Of a DNA stretch of 64,000 bases, positions 52,050-63,399 are shown one piece after another (positions within the stretch are counted from its first letter, which is position 1; each line of letters starts with the position of its first letter). The stretch comes from Mesorhizobium sp. Pch-S (GTDB taxonomy: Bacteria; Pseudomonadota; Alphaproteobacteria; Rhizobiales; Rhizobiaceae). The notes beneath the pieces are model-generated. The model was not told where the DNA came from. It worked only from the letters and a program-made list of their open reading frames with translations, and did not search any database. The stretch is taken from positions 5,913,501 to 5,977,500 of the forward strand of contig NZ_CP029562.1 in the NCBI RefSeq assembly GCF_004136315.1, given 5' to 3'. A program made the position numbers and the translations under genes.

Positions 52050-53590
52050 GCGGCAGCCCCGCTGACAGCCGGCAGTTTGACCGCCTCCGCCGCCTTGGCG
52101 AGCGAACCGTCACGCACCAGGGCGATCGCCTTTTCCATGTCTGGATGGAAATGACGGTCGTCGTCGAGATGCGGCACCTGCGCCCGTAGCACCTTGCGGA
52201 CCGCCTCGAGCGGCTGGCTCGAGGCCAGCGGCTGATGGAAATCGCAGCCCTGCGCCGCCGCGAGCAACTCGATGCCGATGACGGCGGTGGCATTCTCGAT
52301 CATGCCGATGAGACGGCGCGCGCCATGTGCGGCCATCGAAACGTGGTCTTCCTGGTTGGCGGAGGTCGGGATGGAGTCGACCGAAGCCGGATAAGCCTTC
52401 TGCTTGTTTTCCGAAACAAGCGCAGCTGCCGTCACCTGCGGGATCATGAAGCCGGAATTGAGCCCGGGCTTCGGCGTGAGGAAAGCCGGCATGCCCGAAA
52501 GTGCCGGATCGACCAGCATGGCGATGCGCCGTTCCGACAGCGAGCCGATCTCGCAGACGGCAAGCGCGATCATGTCGGCGGCGAACGCCACCGGCTCGGC
52601 GTGGAAGTTACCGCCCGAAAGCGCGGTGTCGTCCTCGGCGAAGATCAGTGGGTTGTCGGTAACGCCATTGGCCTCGGTCTGCAGCGTGTCGGCGGCCTTG
52701 CGCAACACGTCCAGAGCAGCACCCATCACCTGCGGCTGGCAGCGCAGGCAGTACGGATCCTGAACACGTTCGTCGCCGACACGATGGGATTCGCGGATGG
52801 CGCTGCCGGCCATCAGGCTGCGCAAGGCGTCGGCCGTTTCGATCTGGCCGCGATGCTTGCGCAACAGATGAATGCGCGGGTCGAACGGCGCGTCGGAGCC
52901 CTTGGCGGCATCGGTCGACAAAGCACCGGCGACCAGAGCCGACTGGTAAAGTACCTCGGCTTCGAACAGGCCGGCCAGAGCATAGGCCGTCGAGAACTGC
53001 GTCCCGTTGAGCAGGGCCAGGCCTTCCTTGGCGCCCAGTGTCACCGGCTCCAGCCCATGCGATGCGAAGGCGACCCTGGCCGGCACACGGCCATGCGGAG
53101 TGAAGCACTCGCCGACACCGATCATCACCGCGGTCATGTGAGAAAGCGGGGCAAGATCGCCGGAAGCGCCGACGGAGCCCTGAGCCGGCACGACCGGAAT
53201 GACGTCGTTTGCCAGCATCTTCTGCAGAAGGTCGATGGTCTGCTGCCGCACACCCGAGGCACCCTGCGCCAGGCTTGCCATCTTCAGCGCCATCATCAGG
53301 CGCGCCACTGCAACCGGCATGGGCTCGCCAACGCCAGCGGCATGCGACAATACAATGTTGCGCTGGAGCGTTTCGAGATCGGCGGCGGGAATGCGGACGC
53401 TGGCGAGTTTGCCGAAGCCGGTGTTGATGCCGTAGACCGGTTCACCCTTGGCGACGATGCGTTCAACGGCCTTGGCGCTGGCTTCGATCGCCGCTTTGCA
53501 CGCAGGGTCGAGTGCCGGCGTGGCACCACGATAGATGGCACGCCAGTCAGCCAGCGTGGCATTGCCGGGCTTCAATACGAGTTCAGTCAT
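52046..53590 (-). CDS. hutH: histidine ammonia-lyase
   Basis: The 514-residue lyase deaminates histidine to urocanate. The MIO cofactor tripeptide Ala-Ser-Gly is at 142-144 ([14 protein letters not shown]), and the active-site Tyr loop is [13 protein letters not shown] (51-63). ATG 53590 is chosen because GGAGGGGACA precedes it; the open frame upstream to 53764 lies inside hutI. It overlaps hutI by 4 bases and hutG by 4. Confidence 0.97.
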   Translation of the reverse strand: MTELVLKPGNATLADWRAIYRGATPALDPACKAAIEASAKAVERIVAKGEPVYGINTGFGKLASVRIPAADLETLQRNIVLSHAAGVGEPMPVAVARLMMALKMASLAQGASGVRQQTIDLLQKMLANDVIPVVPAQGSVGASGDLAPLSHMTAVMIGVGECFTPHGRVPARVAFASHGLEPVTLGAKEGLALLNGTQFSTAYALAGLFEAEVLYQSALVAGALSTDAAKGSDAPFDPRIHLLRKHRGQIETADALRSLMAGSAIRESHRVGDERVQDPYCLRCQPQVMGAALDVLRKAADTLQTEANGVTDNPLIFAEDDTALSGGNFHAEPVAFAADMIALAVCEIGSLSERRIAMLVDPALSGMPAFLTPKPGLNSGFMIPQVTAAALVSENKQKAYPASVDSIPTSANQEDHVSMAAHGARRLIGMIENATAVIGIELLAAAQGCDFHQPLASSQPLEAVRKVLRAQVPHLDDDRHFHPDMEKAIALVRDGSLAKAAEAVKLPAVSGAAA

Positions 53591-54819
53591 TGTCCCCTCC
53601 AGATACGGGCATGGAGCGGATTGAAGCCCATGCGATAAACAAGTTCTGCCGGCCGCTCGATGTCCCAGATGGCGAGGTCGGCCCATTTCCCGGCTTCCAG
53701 CGTGCCGGTCTCGCCAAGCAATCCGAGCGCGCGCGCTGCCTCGCGGGTCGTGCCGGCGATGCACTCCTGCACGGTCATGGCGAACAGTGTTGCCGCCATG
53801 TTCATGGTGAACAGCAGCGAGGTCAGCGGCGAGGTGCCGGGATTGTTGTCGGTGGCCACCGCCATCTTCACGCCGTACTGACGAAACAGCGCGATCGGCG
53901 GCTTCCGGGTCTCACGGATGAAATAGTAGGCGCCGGGCAGGATACCGGCGACGGTGCCGGCCTTCGCCATCGCTGCAGCGCCAGCCTCATCGGTGTATTC
54001 GAGGTGATCGGTCGACAGCGCGCCATAGCTTGCGGCAAGTGCGGCGCCGTTCAGATTGGAAAGCTGGTCTGCATGCAGCTTCACTGGCAGGCCAGCCGCC
54101 TTCGCTGCATCAAAGACGCGCGCGATCTGTTCGGGAGAGAAGGCAATGCCTTCGCAGAAGCCGTCGACCGCATCCGCAAGCCCTTCAGCGGCAATGGCCG
54201 GCAGCATCGACTTTGCCACCAGGTCGATATAGGCATCCTTGTCACCGTTGGCTTCCGGCGGCAGGGCATGGGCGCCCAGAAAGGTCGTGCGCACCGTGAC
54301 CGGGCGCTCGACACCGAGGCGACGTGCAGCCCTCAAGGACTTTTTCTCATTGTCGAGATCGAGGCCATAACCCGATTTCACTTCGATCGTGGTGACGCCT
54401 TCGGCCATCAACGCATCGAGACGCGGCAGCGTCTGGGCAACGAGTTCATCTTCGCTCGCTGCGCGCAGTGCCTTAACCGACGAGACGATGCCGCCACCGG
54501 CACGCGCGACCTCTTCATAGGTAGCGCCGGCCAGCCGCATTTCGAACTCGTTGGCTCGATTGCCGGCGTGAACCAGATGCGTGTGGCAGTCGATCAGGCC
54601 GGGCGTGATCCAGCGACCTTCGCAGTCAATGACCTCGGCACCCACCGGCGCAGCCGGCATGTCCTTTTCGGGGCCTGCATAGACAATACGGCCATCGATC
54701 GCCACGATGGCGCCATGCTCGATTTCACCAAGACCGGCAGCATTTTCAGCCAGCGTCGCCAGGCGCGCATTGCGCCAGATGCGGCTTGCCCCTGCCCGGC
54801 CTTTCTCCTCCTCAGCCAT
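53587..54819 (-). CDS. hutI: imidazolonepropionase
   Basis: The 410-residue metal-dependent amidohydrolase opens the imidazolone ring to give formiminoglutamate. Metal ligands are visible in [10 protein letters not shown] and [12 protein letters not shown], and [10 protein letters not shown] is typical of HutI. It is the first gene of the minus-strand hut operon. ATG 54819 is used because the further upstream frame (to 54861) would run through the operator palindrome at 54850. Confidence 0.96.
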   Translation of the reverse strand: MAEEEKGRAGASRIWRNARLATLAENAAGLGEIEHGAIVAIDGRIVYAGPEKDMPAAPVGAEVIDCEGRWITPGLIDCHTHLVHAGNRANEFEMRLAGATYEEVARAGGGIVSSVKALRAASEDELVAQTLPRLDALMAEGVTTIEVKSGYGLDLDNEKKSLRAARRLGVERPVTVRTTFLGAHALPPEANGDKDAYIDLVAKSMLPAIAAEGLADAVDGFCEGIAFSPEQIARVFDAAKAAGLPVKLHADQLSNLNGAALAASYGALSTDHLEYTDEAGAAAMAKAGTVAGILPGAYYFIRETRKPPIALFRQYGVKMAVATDNNPGTSPLTSLLFTMNMAATLFAMTVQECIAGTTREAARALGLLGETGTLEAGKWADLAIWDIERPAELVYRMGFNPLHARIWRGQ

Positions 54820-54849
54820 AGCCTTTTTCCGCTTCACTCTGTCGAAATT

Positions 54850-54861
54850 ATGTATATACAT
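54850..54861. promoter_or_regulatory. HutC operator
   Basis: ATGTATATACAT is a perfect 12-bp palindrome whose core TGTATATACA agrees with HutC-type sites (GTATATAC centre). It lies between the divergent hutI and hutF genes, and the hutC repressor gene is close by. Binding of HutC, relieved by urocanate, would control both transcripts. Confidence 0.75.
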
Positions 54862-54920
54862 ATTAAGACGCGACGCAAGTGTTAATGTCGCGCAGGTTAC
54901 GGCAAGCGGAGGACGAAGGC

Positions 54921-56276
54921 GTGACGGCGATTTTTGCGGAACAGGCTTTTCTGAACGACGGCTGGCGCAAGAATGTGCGTCTCGCAGTCGCCAATGGCGC
55001 GCTGATTTCCGTTGAAGCCGATGCCTTCATTCAACCCGGCGACGAACGGCACGCCATCATTGTTCCTGGCATGCCCAACCTGCACAGCCACGCCTTCCAG
55101 CGCGGCATGGCAGGTCTTGCCGAAACGCGTGGCCCCGGCGCTGATTCATTCTGGAGCTGGCGCGAGGTGATGTATCGCTTCGCCCTGTCGATGACGCCAG
55201 AAGACGTCGAGGCAGTCGCCGCTCAACTCTATGTCGAGATGGTTGAGGCCGGATTTTCGCGGGTCGGCGAATTCCACTATCTGCATCACGATCGGGACGG
55301 CAGGCCTTACGCCAACATCGCCGAAATGGCCGAGCGCATCGCGGCTGCGGCCAAGGCGACCGGCATTGGACTCACACTGCTGCCGGTGTTCTATGCGCAT
55401 TCGGGCTTCGGCGGCGGCGCACCGAACGAGGGCCAGCGCCGCTTCATCAATGATCTGAACGGGTTCTCAAGGCTTCTCGAGAAATCGAAGCAAGCAGTGG
55501 CCGGACTAGACCGTGCAGTCGTCGGTGTCGCGCCACACAGTCTGCGCGCTGCCACGCCGGAAGAATTGTCGGTTGTCGCCGGGCTCGCGCCAGAGGCGCC
55601 GGTCCACATCCACATCGCCGAACAGGTGAAAGAGGTGGAGGATTGTGTCGTCTGGTCCGGCAAACGGCCGGTGGAATGGCTGCTGGAGAACCAGGCCGTC
55701 GACCACCGCTGGTGCCTTATCCACGCCACCCACATGACGGATGATGAGACGATCGCCATGGCAAAGTCCGGCGCGATCGCCGGCCTGTGCCCGATCACCG
55801 AAGCCAATCTTGGGGACGGTACCTTCTCCGCCCCGCTGTTTTCGAGCCATGGCGGCCGTTACGGGGTCGGTTCGGACTCCAACGTGTTGATCGGGGTCGC
55901 AGACGAACTGCGCCAGCTCGAATATTCGCAGCGCATTTTCCACCGTGCCCGCAACGTGCTGGCGGCGCCCGGCCAGTCCAACGGCGAAAACCTGTTCACG
56001 CAGTCCCTTAAGGGTGGAAACGTGGCTCTCGGCGTTGAAGCAGCCGGCCTTGCGGCCGGCGCACCGGCCGATTTCGTTTCACTCGATGCCAACCACCCCT
56101 CGCTGGCCGGAAAATCCGGCAACGCGATCCTCGACACCTGGATCTTCGCTGGCGGTACGCGCGTCGACTGCGCGTGGGTGCATGGCCGCAAGCTGGTGGA
56201 AAATGGCCGCCATTTCGCGCGCGAACCCATTGCCGAACGCTTCCGGACGGTGATGATGCGGTTGTCGGCCGGCTAA
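54921..56276 (+). CDS. hutF: formimidoylglutamate deiminase
   Basis: The 451-residue amidohydrolase converts formiminoglutamate to N-formylglutamate plus ammonia. Metal motif [28 protein letters not shown] and GSDSNVLIG are typical. GTG 54921 is chosen because GCGGAGGA stands about 8 bases upstream; ATG 54885 in the same frame lacks a ribosome site. It is followed by hutC after 38 bp and diverges from hutI. Confidence 0.95.
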   Translation: MTAIFAEQAFLNDGWRKNVRLAVANGALISVEADAFIQPGDERHAIIVPGMPNLHSHAFQRGMAGLAETRGPGADSFWSWREVMYRFALSMTPEDVEAVAAQLYVEMVEAGFSRVGEFHYLHHDRDGRPYANIAEMAERIAAAAKATGIGLTLLPVFYAHSGFGGGAPNEGQRRFINDLNGFSRLLEKSKQAVAGLDRAVVGVAPHSLRAATPEELSVVAGLAPEAPVHIHIAEQVKEVEDCVVWSGKRPVEWLLENQAVDHRWCLIHATHMTDDETIAMAKSGAIAGLCPITEANLGDGTFSAPLFSSHGGRYGVGSDSNVLIGVADELRQLEYSQRIFHRARNVLAAPGQSNGENLFTQSLKGGNVALGVEAAGLAAGAPADFVSLDANHPSLAGKSGNAILDTWIFAGGTRVDCAWVHGRKLVENGRHFAREPIAERFRTVMMRLSAG

Positions 56277-56314
56277 AGGCTGCGGGGATTCGAAAAGCGG
56301 AGAATGACAGGCTG

Positions 56315-57040
56315 ATGAGCACGACAGCGGAACCGGCATCGCTTCATCAGCGCATCCTGTCCGACATCAGCGAGAAGATCCTGTCCGGCGTGTGGGCGCC
56401 AGGTCATCGCATTCCTTTCGAACATGAACTGACCGCCGAGTACAACTGCTCGCGCATGACGGTGAACAAGGCGCTGTCGCAGCTTGCCAAGGCCGGCCTG
56501 ATCGAACGCCGCCGCCGTTCGGGCAGTTTCGTGCGCCAGCCGCATTCCCAGGCCGCGATCCTCGAAATCCATGATATCCGGACCGAAGTCGAGGCGACCG
56601 GCCTGCCCTATCACTTCGAACGTGTCTCGCGCCTCAAGCGCCGCTCCACCACCGAGGATCGAGAACTGCTCGGCCTTGACGCGGCGGGACCGGTGCTGGC
56701 GGTGGAATGCCGGCACTTCGCCGGCAAACGGCCGTTCTGCCAGGAAAAGAGGCTCATCAACCTGAACGCCGTTCCGGAGGCAGAAGACGAAGAGTTCCTG
56801 GAGATCAGTCCGAATCCCTGGCTGGTCGGGCACGTTCCGTGGAATGCAGCCGAGCACCGTATCCGCGCCATGGCCGCCGACGCGGCCATTGCCTCGGCGC
56901 TCGACATCGCGGCCGGTTCGCCCTGCCTTGTCGTGGAACGCCGAACCTGGAATGCCGAGCGCCCGGTCACGCAGGTGCGTTTCGTCTATGCTGCCGAAAG
57001 CCACGAGCTGGTCGCGCGTTTCGCGCCATCGCAGGGTTGA
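56315..57040 (+). CDS. hutC: histidine utilization repressor HutC (GntR family)
   Basis: The 241-residue GntR/HutC regulator has a winged helix at about 8-75 (IPFEHELTAEYNCSRMTVNK) and a UTRA effector domain at about 95-235. HutC represses hut genes and responds to urocanate. It ends 3 bp before the convergent acetyltransferase gene, with no terminator between. ATG 56315 is the first in-frame start with family similarity. Confidence 0.95.
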   Translation: MSTTAEPASLHQRILSDISEKILSGVWAPGHRIPFEHELTAEYNCSRMTVNKALSQLAKAGLIERRRRSGSFVRQPHSQAAILEIHDIRTEVEATGLPYHFERVSRLKRRSTTEDRELLGLDAAGPVLAVECRHFAGKRPFCQEKRLINLNAVPEAEDEEFLEISPNPWLVGHVPWNAAEHRIRAMAADAAIASALDIAAGSPCLVVERRTWNAERPVTQVRFVYAAESHELVARFAPSQG

Positions 57041-57043
57041 GCG

Positions 57044-57502
57044 TCAGCTCTCCAACCTGGCCTGTGGCTGCCACAGATAGAGGATGTCGGGCTCGCGTTC
57101 TTCATTGTCGCGACCGTCGGTCTCCCGGATAGCCGTGAAGCCATGCTTCTCGTAGAAGTGGCGCGCAGCCATGTTTTTCTGGAACGTCCAGAGCTGTAAC
57201 GTCGGCCAGGTTGCTTTCGCCGCACCGAGCAGAACCGCACCGATGCCTCGATTCTGATATCCCGGCAGCACATAGAGCTGATCCACCCACCCTTCGCGGA
57301 AGGCGATGAAGCCGACGATATCAGCGTCGAGGGCACCCCAGACCTCGCAGCTGGCATAGACATGATTTTCGAAGAAAAGCCGGTCTTCCTGCGGCGTGTG
57401 AATTCCCGCCAGCCATGGCAGCCGTTCATCGAACGCCTGGCGCAAAACGACAGCGACACGAGCCATGTCTTGCAAACCCAGCCGATGCAGGGAAACGGTC
57501 AT
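57044..57502 (-). CDS. GNAT family N-acetyltransferase
   Basis: The 152-residue GNAT enzyme has the acetyl-CoA motif A QLYVLPGYQNRGIGAVLLGA and motif B FYEKHGFTAI, the usual closing pattern. The acceptor is unknown. It faces hutC and has no operon partner, so a link with histidine use is not implied. Confidence 0.88.
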   Translation of the reverse strand: MTVSLHRLGLQDMARVAVVLRQAFDERLPWLAGIHTPQEDRLFFENHVYASCEVWGALDADIVGFIAFREGWVDQLYVLPGYQNRGIGAVLLGAAKATWPTLQLWTFQKNMAARHFYEKHGFTAIRETDGRDNEEREPDILYLWQPQARLES

Positions 57503-57520
57503 GGATCAGATGATACCCAA

Positions 57521-57557
57521 CAAAAAATGGGGCCGATCCCAACCGGACGGCCCCATT
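57521..57557 (-). terminator. rho-independent terminator of the helicase gene
   Basis: AATGGGGCCG (57526-57535) and CGGCCCCATT (57548-57557) pair over 10 bases with a 12-base loop, and the minus strand continues as TTTTTTG. This is a textbook intrinsic terminator, 7 bases after the helicase stop. Confidence 0.92.
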
Positions 57558-57564
57558 CTGTTGA

Positions 57565-59103
57565 TCAAGCGGCCCGCGCAGCCGGCTTGCGATTGAAGCG
57601 GCGCTTGTTGCGGAACGGCTTGCCGCCCTCCGGTTTGCGCTCGCCATGCGGCTTGTCGCCAAACGGACGGTCGCCCTTGGGCTTGCCGTGGAAGTGGCGC
57701 TCGCCACTCGGCTTGGCCTTGAAGGGACGATCGCCACCCTGGTTGCGTTCACCCTGGGCGCTGTGTTCGCCATCCGACTTGCCGGAAAACGGGCGACCAC
57801 CCTGCGGCTTGCCGCCAAAACGCTTCTTGCCGAAGCCGTCATTGCGCGGCCGGCCGTCACGGCGCTGGCCACGATCCTCACGCGCGCCATCGTTTGCCGG
57901 GGCAAAATTGCGCTCACCCTGCGGACGCGGCTCGCGGACCGGATCGGGCTGGCCGAGATGGTCGGCGATCACCGGCAACTTCATGCGGATGATGCGTTCG
58001 ACCTGGCGCAGCTTGCTGTTCTCGGACGGATCGACCAACGTGATGGCGATGCCGTCGCGGCCATTGCGACCGGTGCGGCCGATGCGGTGAACGTAGCTTT
58101 CGGCTTCATCCGGCAGGTCGAAATTAACGACATGGCTGATGCCGGGCACGTCGATGCCGCGCGCGGCGATGTCGGTGGCGACCAGAATGCGAACCGAGCC
58201 GTCGCGGAACCCGTTCAAAGCTTTCTGGCGGGCGTTCTGGCTCTTGTTGCCGTGGATGACGGCAGCCTCGAAGCCGTCCCGCTCGAGATCCTTGGTGACT
58301 CGATCGGCACCGTGCTTGGTGCGTGCGAACACGATCACCGAGCTCATGGCCTCGTCGGCCAGCATGTCCGAAAGAACCTTGCGCTTCTGCTTGGTGCGGG
58401 CGAGCACGACGCTCTGCACGATCTCGGCGGCCGTGGTGCCCTGCGGCGCCACTTCCACTCGGACCGGATCGCGCAGCAGGCTTTGTGTCAGCTGTTCGAT
58501 TTCGGCCGGCATGGTGGCCGAGAACAGCGCGGTCTGCCGCGCCGGGTGTGTGGCCTTGGCGATGCGCTTGACGTCGTTGATGAAGCCCATGTCGAGCATG
58601 CGGTCGGCTTCGTCGAGCACCAGCCAGGTGGTCTCCGACAGGATGACGTCCTTCTCGCGCACCAGATCCATCAGGCGGCCGGGCGTCGCGATCAGGAAAT
58701 CCACGCCTGGACCGATCTTCTTGACCTGGCTGAAGCGCGAAACGCCCCCCAGCACAAGTGCGGTGGAGATGTGCGCGCCTTTTGCGAGCACCTTGATCGT
58801 CTCTTCGATCTGGACGGCCAGCTCGCGGGTCGGTGCCAGGATCAGGGCGCGTGCCGTCTTCGGCCGGCGCTTGGTGCCGAGCGCGATGATGCGCGACAGG
58901 ATTGGCAGGGCAAAAGCAGCGGTCTTGCCGGAGCCGGTCTGGGCGATACCCAGGATATCGCGGCCCGCAAGCTGTGCGGGGATGGCTTGCTCCTGAATCG
59001 GCTTCGGTTCCGTGAAGCCCGCCAGAACGGTGGCTTTCAGGAGCTGGCCGGAAATTCCGAGTTTGGCAAAACCGGTCGGCTCTGCGTTGATTTCTTCGGT
59101 CAA
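57565..59103 (-). CDS. DEAD-box RNA helicase (RhlE-like) with basic tail
   Basis: The 512-residue protein has the complete DEAD-box core: AQTGSGKT (54-61), PTRELA, DEAD (164-167), SAT (195-197) and HRIGRTGRNGRDG. A tail of about 130 residues, rich in Gly, Lys, Arg, Pro and Asp, consists of repeats such as GERNQGGDRPFKAKPSGERH and should bind RNA nonspecifically. It is RhlE-like, probably acting in ribosome assembly and RNA decay, especially in the cold. The leader is structured (59104-59300). Confidence 0.93.
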   Translation of the reverse strand: MTEEINAEPTGFAKLGISGQLLKATVLAGFTEPKPIQEQAIPAQLAGRDILGIAQTGSGKTAAFALPILSRIIALGTKRRPKTARALILAPTRELAVQIEETIKVLAKGAHISTALVLGGVSRFSQVKKIGPGVDFLIATPGRLMDLVREKDVILSETTWLVLDEADRMLDMGFINDVKRIAKATHPARQTALFSATMPAEIEQLTQSLLRDPVRVEVAPQGTTAAEIVQSVVLARTKQKRKVLSDMLADEAMSSVIVFARTKHGADRVTKDLERDGFEAAVIHGNKSQNARQKALNGFRDGSVRILVATDIAARGIDVPGISHVVNFDLPDEAESYVHRIGRTGRNGRDGIAITLVDPSENSKLRQVERIIRMKLPVIADHLGQPDPVREPRPQGERNFAPANDGAREDRGQRRDGRPRNDGFGKKRFGGKPQGGRPFSGKSDGEHSAQGERNQGGDRPFKAKPSGERHFHGKPKGDRPFGDKPHGERKPEGGKPFRNKRRFNRKPAARAA

Positions 59104-59563
59104 AACAATCTTCTTTCATGCGGCTTTTGCCGCAAACAGCAATGGCGGCGGGGCGCAACCCGCCGTCAGAAACAGGAATGGGACGACAAGGCGGGCGGGC
59201 GAAAAGCCCGCTCGGCTGCGCTGTCGTGCCCGCCGGCCTCTTGCCGCGGGACTTACACCGCCTTGCTCAGGGCAAGGGGAACAGACGCAACCAGTCTCAA
59301 TCAGGGAGAAAGCCGGAAATGACCCGGCCCGAGCGCCTATGACGCGGCATATGGAGGAGTTCGCGAAGAAATGCAAGAGCTGCATGTTGCATTGCAGCAT
59401 CGCGTGTGTGTGTCCAACCGTTCTGCAGAGAGAAACGGCAGCGGTCAACGACTGTGCGCAGCGTGCGAAATACGGGTTTGCATCGCGAAATCAAAGCCCC
59501 GCTTGCGCTCTCCGCGCCGCGCCGATACCAAAAGCGGACTAAATATCTGAGGGAGGCCGCCCC
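59104..59563. other. 460-bp divergent non-coding region with structured helicase leader
   Basis: The region separates the helicase (minus) from pccB (plus). Near the helicase are GCGGC/GCCGC around TTTT (59120-59133) and GCGGGC/GCCCGC around GAAAA (59195-59211) nested in further complementary stretches, suggesting a folded 5' leader. On the pccB side, several TGCA-containing words (59370-59400) and the ribosome site GAGGGAGG before ATG 59564 are seen. No credible gene. Confidence 0.5.
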
Positions 59564-61096
<1,533 letters not shown>

Positions 61097-61102
61097 GGGC
61101 GC

Positions 61103-61114
61103 GATGGCGCCATC
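61103..61114. terminator. short palindrome between convergent genes
   Basis: GATGGCGCCATC is a perfect 12-bp palindrome in the 16-bp gap between the pccB stop and the stop of the convergent SGNH gene. A loopless palindrome is a weak terminator at best. Confidence 0.3.
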
Positions 61115-62111
61115 ACACGCCTGGTGTGTTGGCACGAACGGATTCCGCAAAAATCCTGGCGATCTTTCTTGCACCGCTTTCATTCGGGTGGATTTCGTCG
61201 CGATACCAGTCGCGCTCAGTCATCGCAGGCCTGAGGTCGTTGTAGACGACATGTGCGGTGCTCTGCGCGAAGGACTGCAGGGCGTCGTTGAACAGCTTGA
61301 CCATTTGGGCAACGATTGCCCGGCACAGCGGCGCATGAGCGACCGGATCGAAGCCGAGTGTTTCGAACGGACCGCCGAGATAGTGTCCACCCTTCTTCGG
61401 AATGGCATTGGCATAACCATGCACGTAAAGCACGACACGGCCTGCGGTCGCGTCGCGCGCATCATTGGCCAGCGACCGATAGAAGCCCATCATCTGGCTG
61501 ATCTTCTGCGGGAACGTCGCCTTGACGTAGTCGGCCGCGTGCGCTGGGTCAGTATCGCCGGATTTTCGAGGCTTAACATAAGCGGGAATGGAGCCCAGCA
61601 CGTCATTGCCGCCGCCCGAGAAGAGAAAATGTCCGAACAGGCCGGAGCGCAACGGCTGGCGATATTGCTTCGCCCGGACCATTGCTTCCAGCTCATCACC
61701 CCAGAGCGCGATATTGCTGACGTCGAAATCGTTGTCGCTGCCCAGAAAGTCGATTGCTGTCTTTGGATAGATGTAGTCCGGCAGGTTGAACCAGGAGTCG
61801 CCCTCCGCCAGCAGCTTGGTTTTTGCCGCTCTGCGGAATGTTTGCGTCAGCACCCTTGGCTTCTTCGGAAGCGGTGTCTGTGCTCGCGTTGCGTCGGCGT
61901 AGAGTTTGGAGATTGCGTCAGGGCCAGGCCTGGCGCGACCAACATCCACCAGCGCCTCATTGAGTTTTAAGGCGGGAGCGAAAGGCTTGCTGTTTTCTTC
62001 ATCCGGCAGGAAGTAGTCGGTGAGCTCCTGCTCGCTGAGCGATGCGTCGCGGCAGCGTTTGCGCAGTTCGACAAGCGAGATCGGAGGACTTTGAGGTCTC
62101 TTCGAAGCCAT
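61113..62111 (-). CDS. cytoplasmic SGNH/GDSL-type hydrolase
   Basis: The 332-residue protein has the SGNH blocks: GDSW (104-107, nucleophile Ser106), GGND (167-170) and the Asp305/His308 pair in RDEIHPNESG. An N-terminal extension of about 90 residues precedes the catalytic domain, and there is no signal peptide, so it acts in the cytoplasm. Substrate is unknown; SGNH enzymes cleave esters, lipids or acylated sugars. It follows the alpha/beta hydrolase gene by 4 bp, and the two probably form one transcript. Confidence 0.85.
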   Translation of the reverse strand: MASKRPQSPPISLVELRKRCRDASLSEQELTDYFLPDEENSKPFAPALKLNEALVDVGRARPGPDAISKLYADATRAQTPLPKKPRVLTQTFRRAAKTKLLAEGDSWFNLPDYIYPKTAIDFLGSDNDFDVSNIALWGDELEAMVRAKQYRQPLRSGLFGHFLFSGGGNDVLGSIPAYVKPRKSGDTDPAHAADYVKATFPQKISQMMGFYRSLANDARDATAGRVVLYVHGYANAIPKKGGHYLGGPFETLGFDPVAHAPLCRAIVAQMVKLFNDALQSFAQSTAHVVYNDLRPAMTERDWYRDEIHPNESGARKIARIFAESVRANTPGV

Positions 62112-62115
62112 CGGT

Positions 62116-63126
62116 TCACTCTGCCCAGCCGGCGATGATCCTGGCTGTGTCCTGGTTCATCAGATAACCATAGAGATCATGCGGGTTGGACACGAGTTGC
62201 CCACCTGACGCATCACGATAATGCCAGCAATTGTAGATCTTCCTGTCGGTGATCGAACGGCAATAGCGCTTGGTGCGCATGGCTGCAAAGGCCGAGCGCA
62301 TGCTTTGCACATGCGCGATGAAATCATCCTCTGCGTGGACATTGATCCAGTCGACGAACTGGTCGCGCGGATATTTTTCATCCTCCAGAGCCACCGCGTC
62401 GAGCAGATTGCGCTGGATGCCGATTTCGCCGAGCGGACAGCCTAATGTGAGCCAGAGTCTGACCGGGATCGCGGCAGCATCGCGCCGATCCTCGTATTCG
62501 GACCGGAACGAGTATTTCCAGAACACGTCGTAGGCGACCATGCAGCCCATGCTGTGGGTGACAAGGCAAACGTCATCGCCGTCAGCCAACGACTGCTTCA
62601 GGATGTCCTGTAGCCGGGCGCGGATGTCCGAGCCGACACGCTGCGATGTGAGATAGACGGCAAGGTCCCACTTGATCGAGACTTCGACCAGCGAGTTGAC
62701 GAGGCCGAAGGTGAACAGCTCGCCGAACATGGAAGCCGCATGTATCGCCTCGTCGAGAAAGCGCCAATCCTTGGCGATATCGAGGACATGGCGATAGCTC
62801 GCCTTGTTGAAAGTCCGCAACGCGTCGGTCAAATCAAAGGCGTCGTCTAATGCGGCCGCCGGAAAGCACGGCTTGTAATCGTATCGCGGATCGTTCTGCG
62901 CAGTCAGCAATGCGGCGGTCTTGGTGTCGTAGGACGCCTCGATGCGGTTGGTGACATCGCCGTAATACGCGCTGGTGAACTTGATAGCGCCGCCTTGGAT
63001 GTCGTTTGCGACATCCCCCCTGCCCGCCCGCTGCAATCCGGTGACAATGGCGCGCCTGGCAAGGGCGGCCAGCGCCGAACCGGCCGGCTTGATATCCCTG
63101 CCATGAACGAGGATGAGATGTTTCAT
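62116..63126 (-). CDS. alpha/beta hydrolase (lipase/PGAP1-like)
   Basis: The 336-residue protein opens with the oxyanion-hole strand HLILVHGRDIKP. Its nucleophile elbow is THSMGCMVAYDVFW (Ser192; His replaces the usual first Gly). An acid residue probably lies in the NVHAEDDFIAHV region. A long helical insertion (about 95-180) lies between strand and elbow and could form a lid. No signal peptide. It is paired with the SGNH hydrolase gene. Function unknown; a lipase or esterase is likely. Confidence 0.82.
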   Translation of the reverse strand: MKHLILVHGRDIKPAGSALAALARRAIVTGLQRAGRGDVANDIQGGAIKFTSAYYGDVTNRIEASYDTKTAALLTAQNDPRYDYKPCFPAAALDDAFDLTDALRTFNKASYRHVLDIAKDWRFLDEAIHAASMFGELFTFGLVNSLVEVSIKWDLAVYLTSQRVGSDIRARLQDILKQSLADGDDVCLVTHSMGCMVAYDVFWKYSFRSEYEDRRDAAAIPVRLWLTLGCPLGEIGIQRNLLDAVALEDEKYPRDQFVDWINVHAEDDFIAHVQSMRSAFAAMRTKRYCRSITDRKIYNCWHYRDASGGQLVSNPHDLYGYLMNQDTARIIAGWAE

Positions 63127-63222
63127 GCCCGCATGCCCCCTCGCTGGACAGGCTACGGTAGCACGATGTCCTGAAGGCTTTCTCAGATCTTCCGGTGTAA
63201 GCCGAAAGACGTATCCTGAAAC

Positions 63223-63399
63223 TCAGGCTGCTCTTACCAGATCGTTGTATTCATCGAGATCGACGTAGAAGACGCGGGTGATCTCGGTAATGATCTCGTC
63301 GTCGTCATAACCCTGCGATTTCAGTATGTTGATAGCCGTCAGGATATCGACTCGCTCGACGAGGCGCCGCTTCTGGTAGTCTTCAAAAAAAGTCTCCAC
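63223..63399 (-). CDS. 58-residue acidic small protein
   Basis: This small gene reads from GTG 63399 (AAGGGACGG 8-14 bases upstream) to TGA 63223. The product is acidic and mostly helical, for example LTAINILKSQGYDDDEIITE, and ends YVDLDEYNDLVRAA. Codon use has the high third-position GC of its neighbours. I believe it is a real gene, possibly a conserved rhizobial small protein, but I cannot name a family. It lies 97 bp before the alpha/beta hydrolase gene on the same strand. Confidence 0.65.
   Translation of the reverse strand: METFFEDYQKRRLVERVDILTAINILKSQGYDDDEIITEITRVFYVDLDEYNDLVRAA

Noticed and set aside
53591..53764. Longer start for hutH
   Set aside because: The extra residues lie inside hutI and have no similarity to the family; ATG 53590 has a near-perfect ribosome site.
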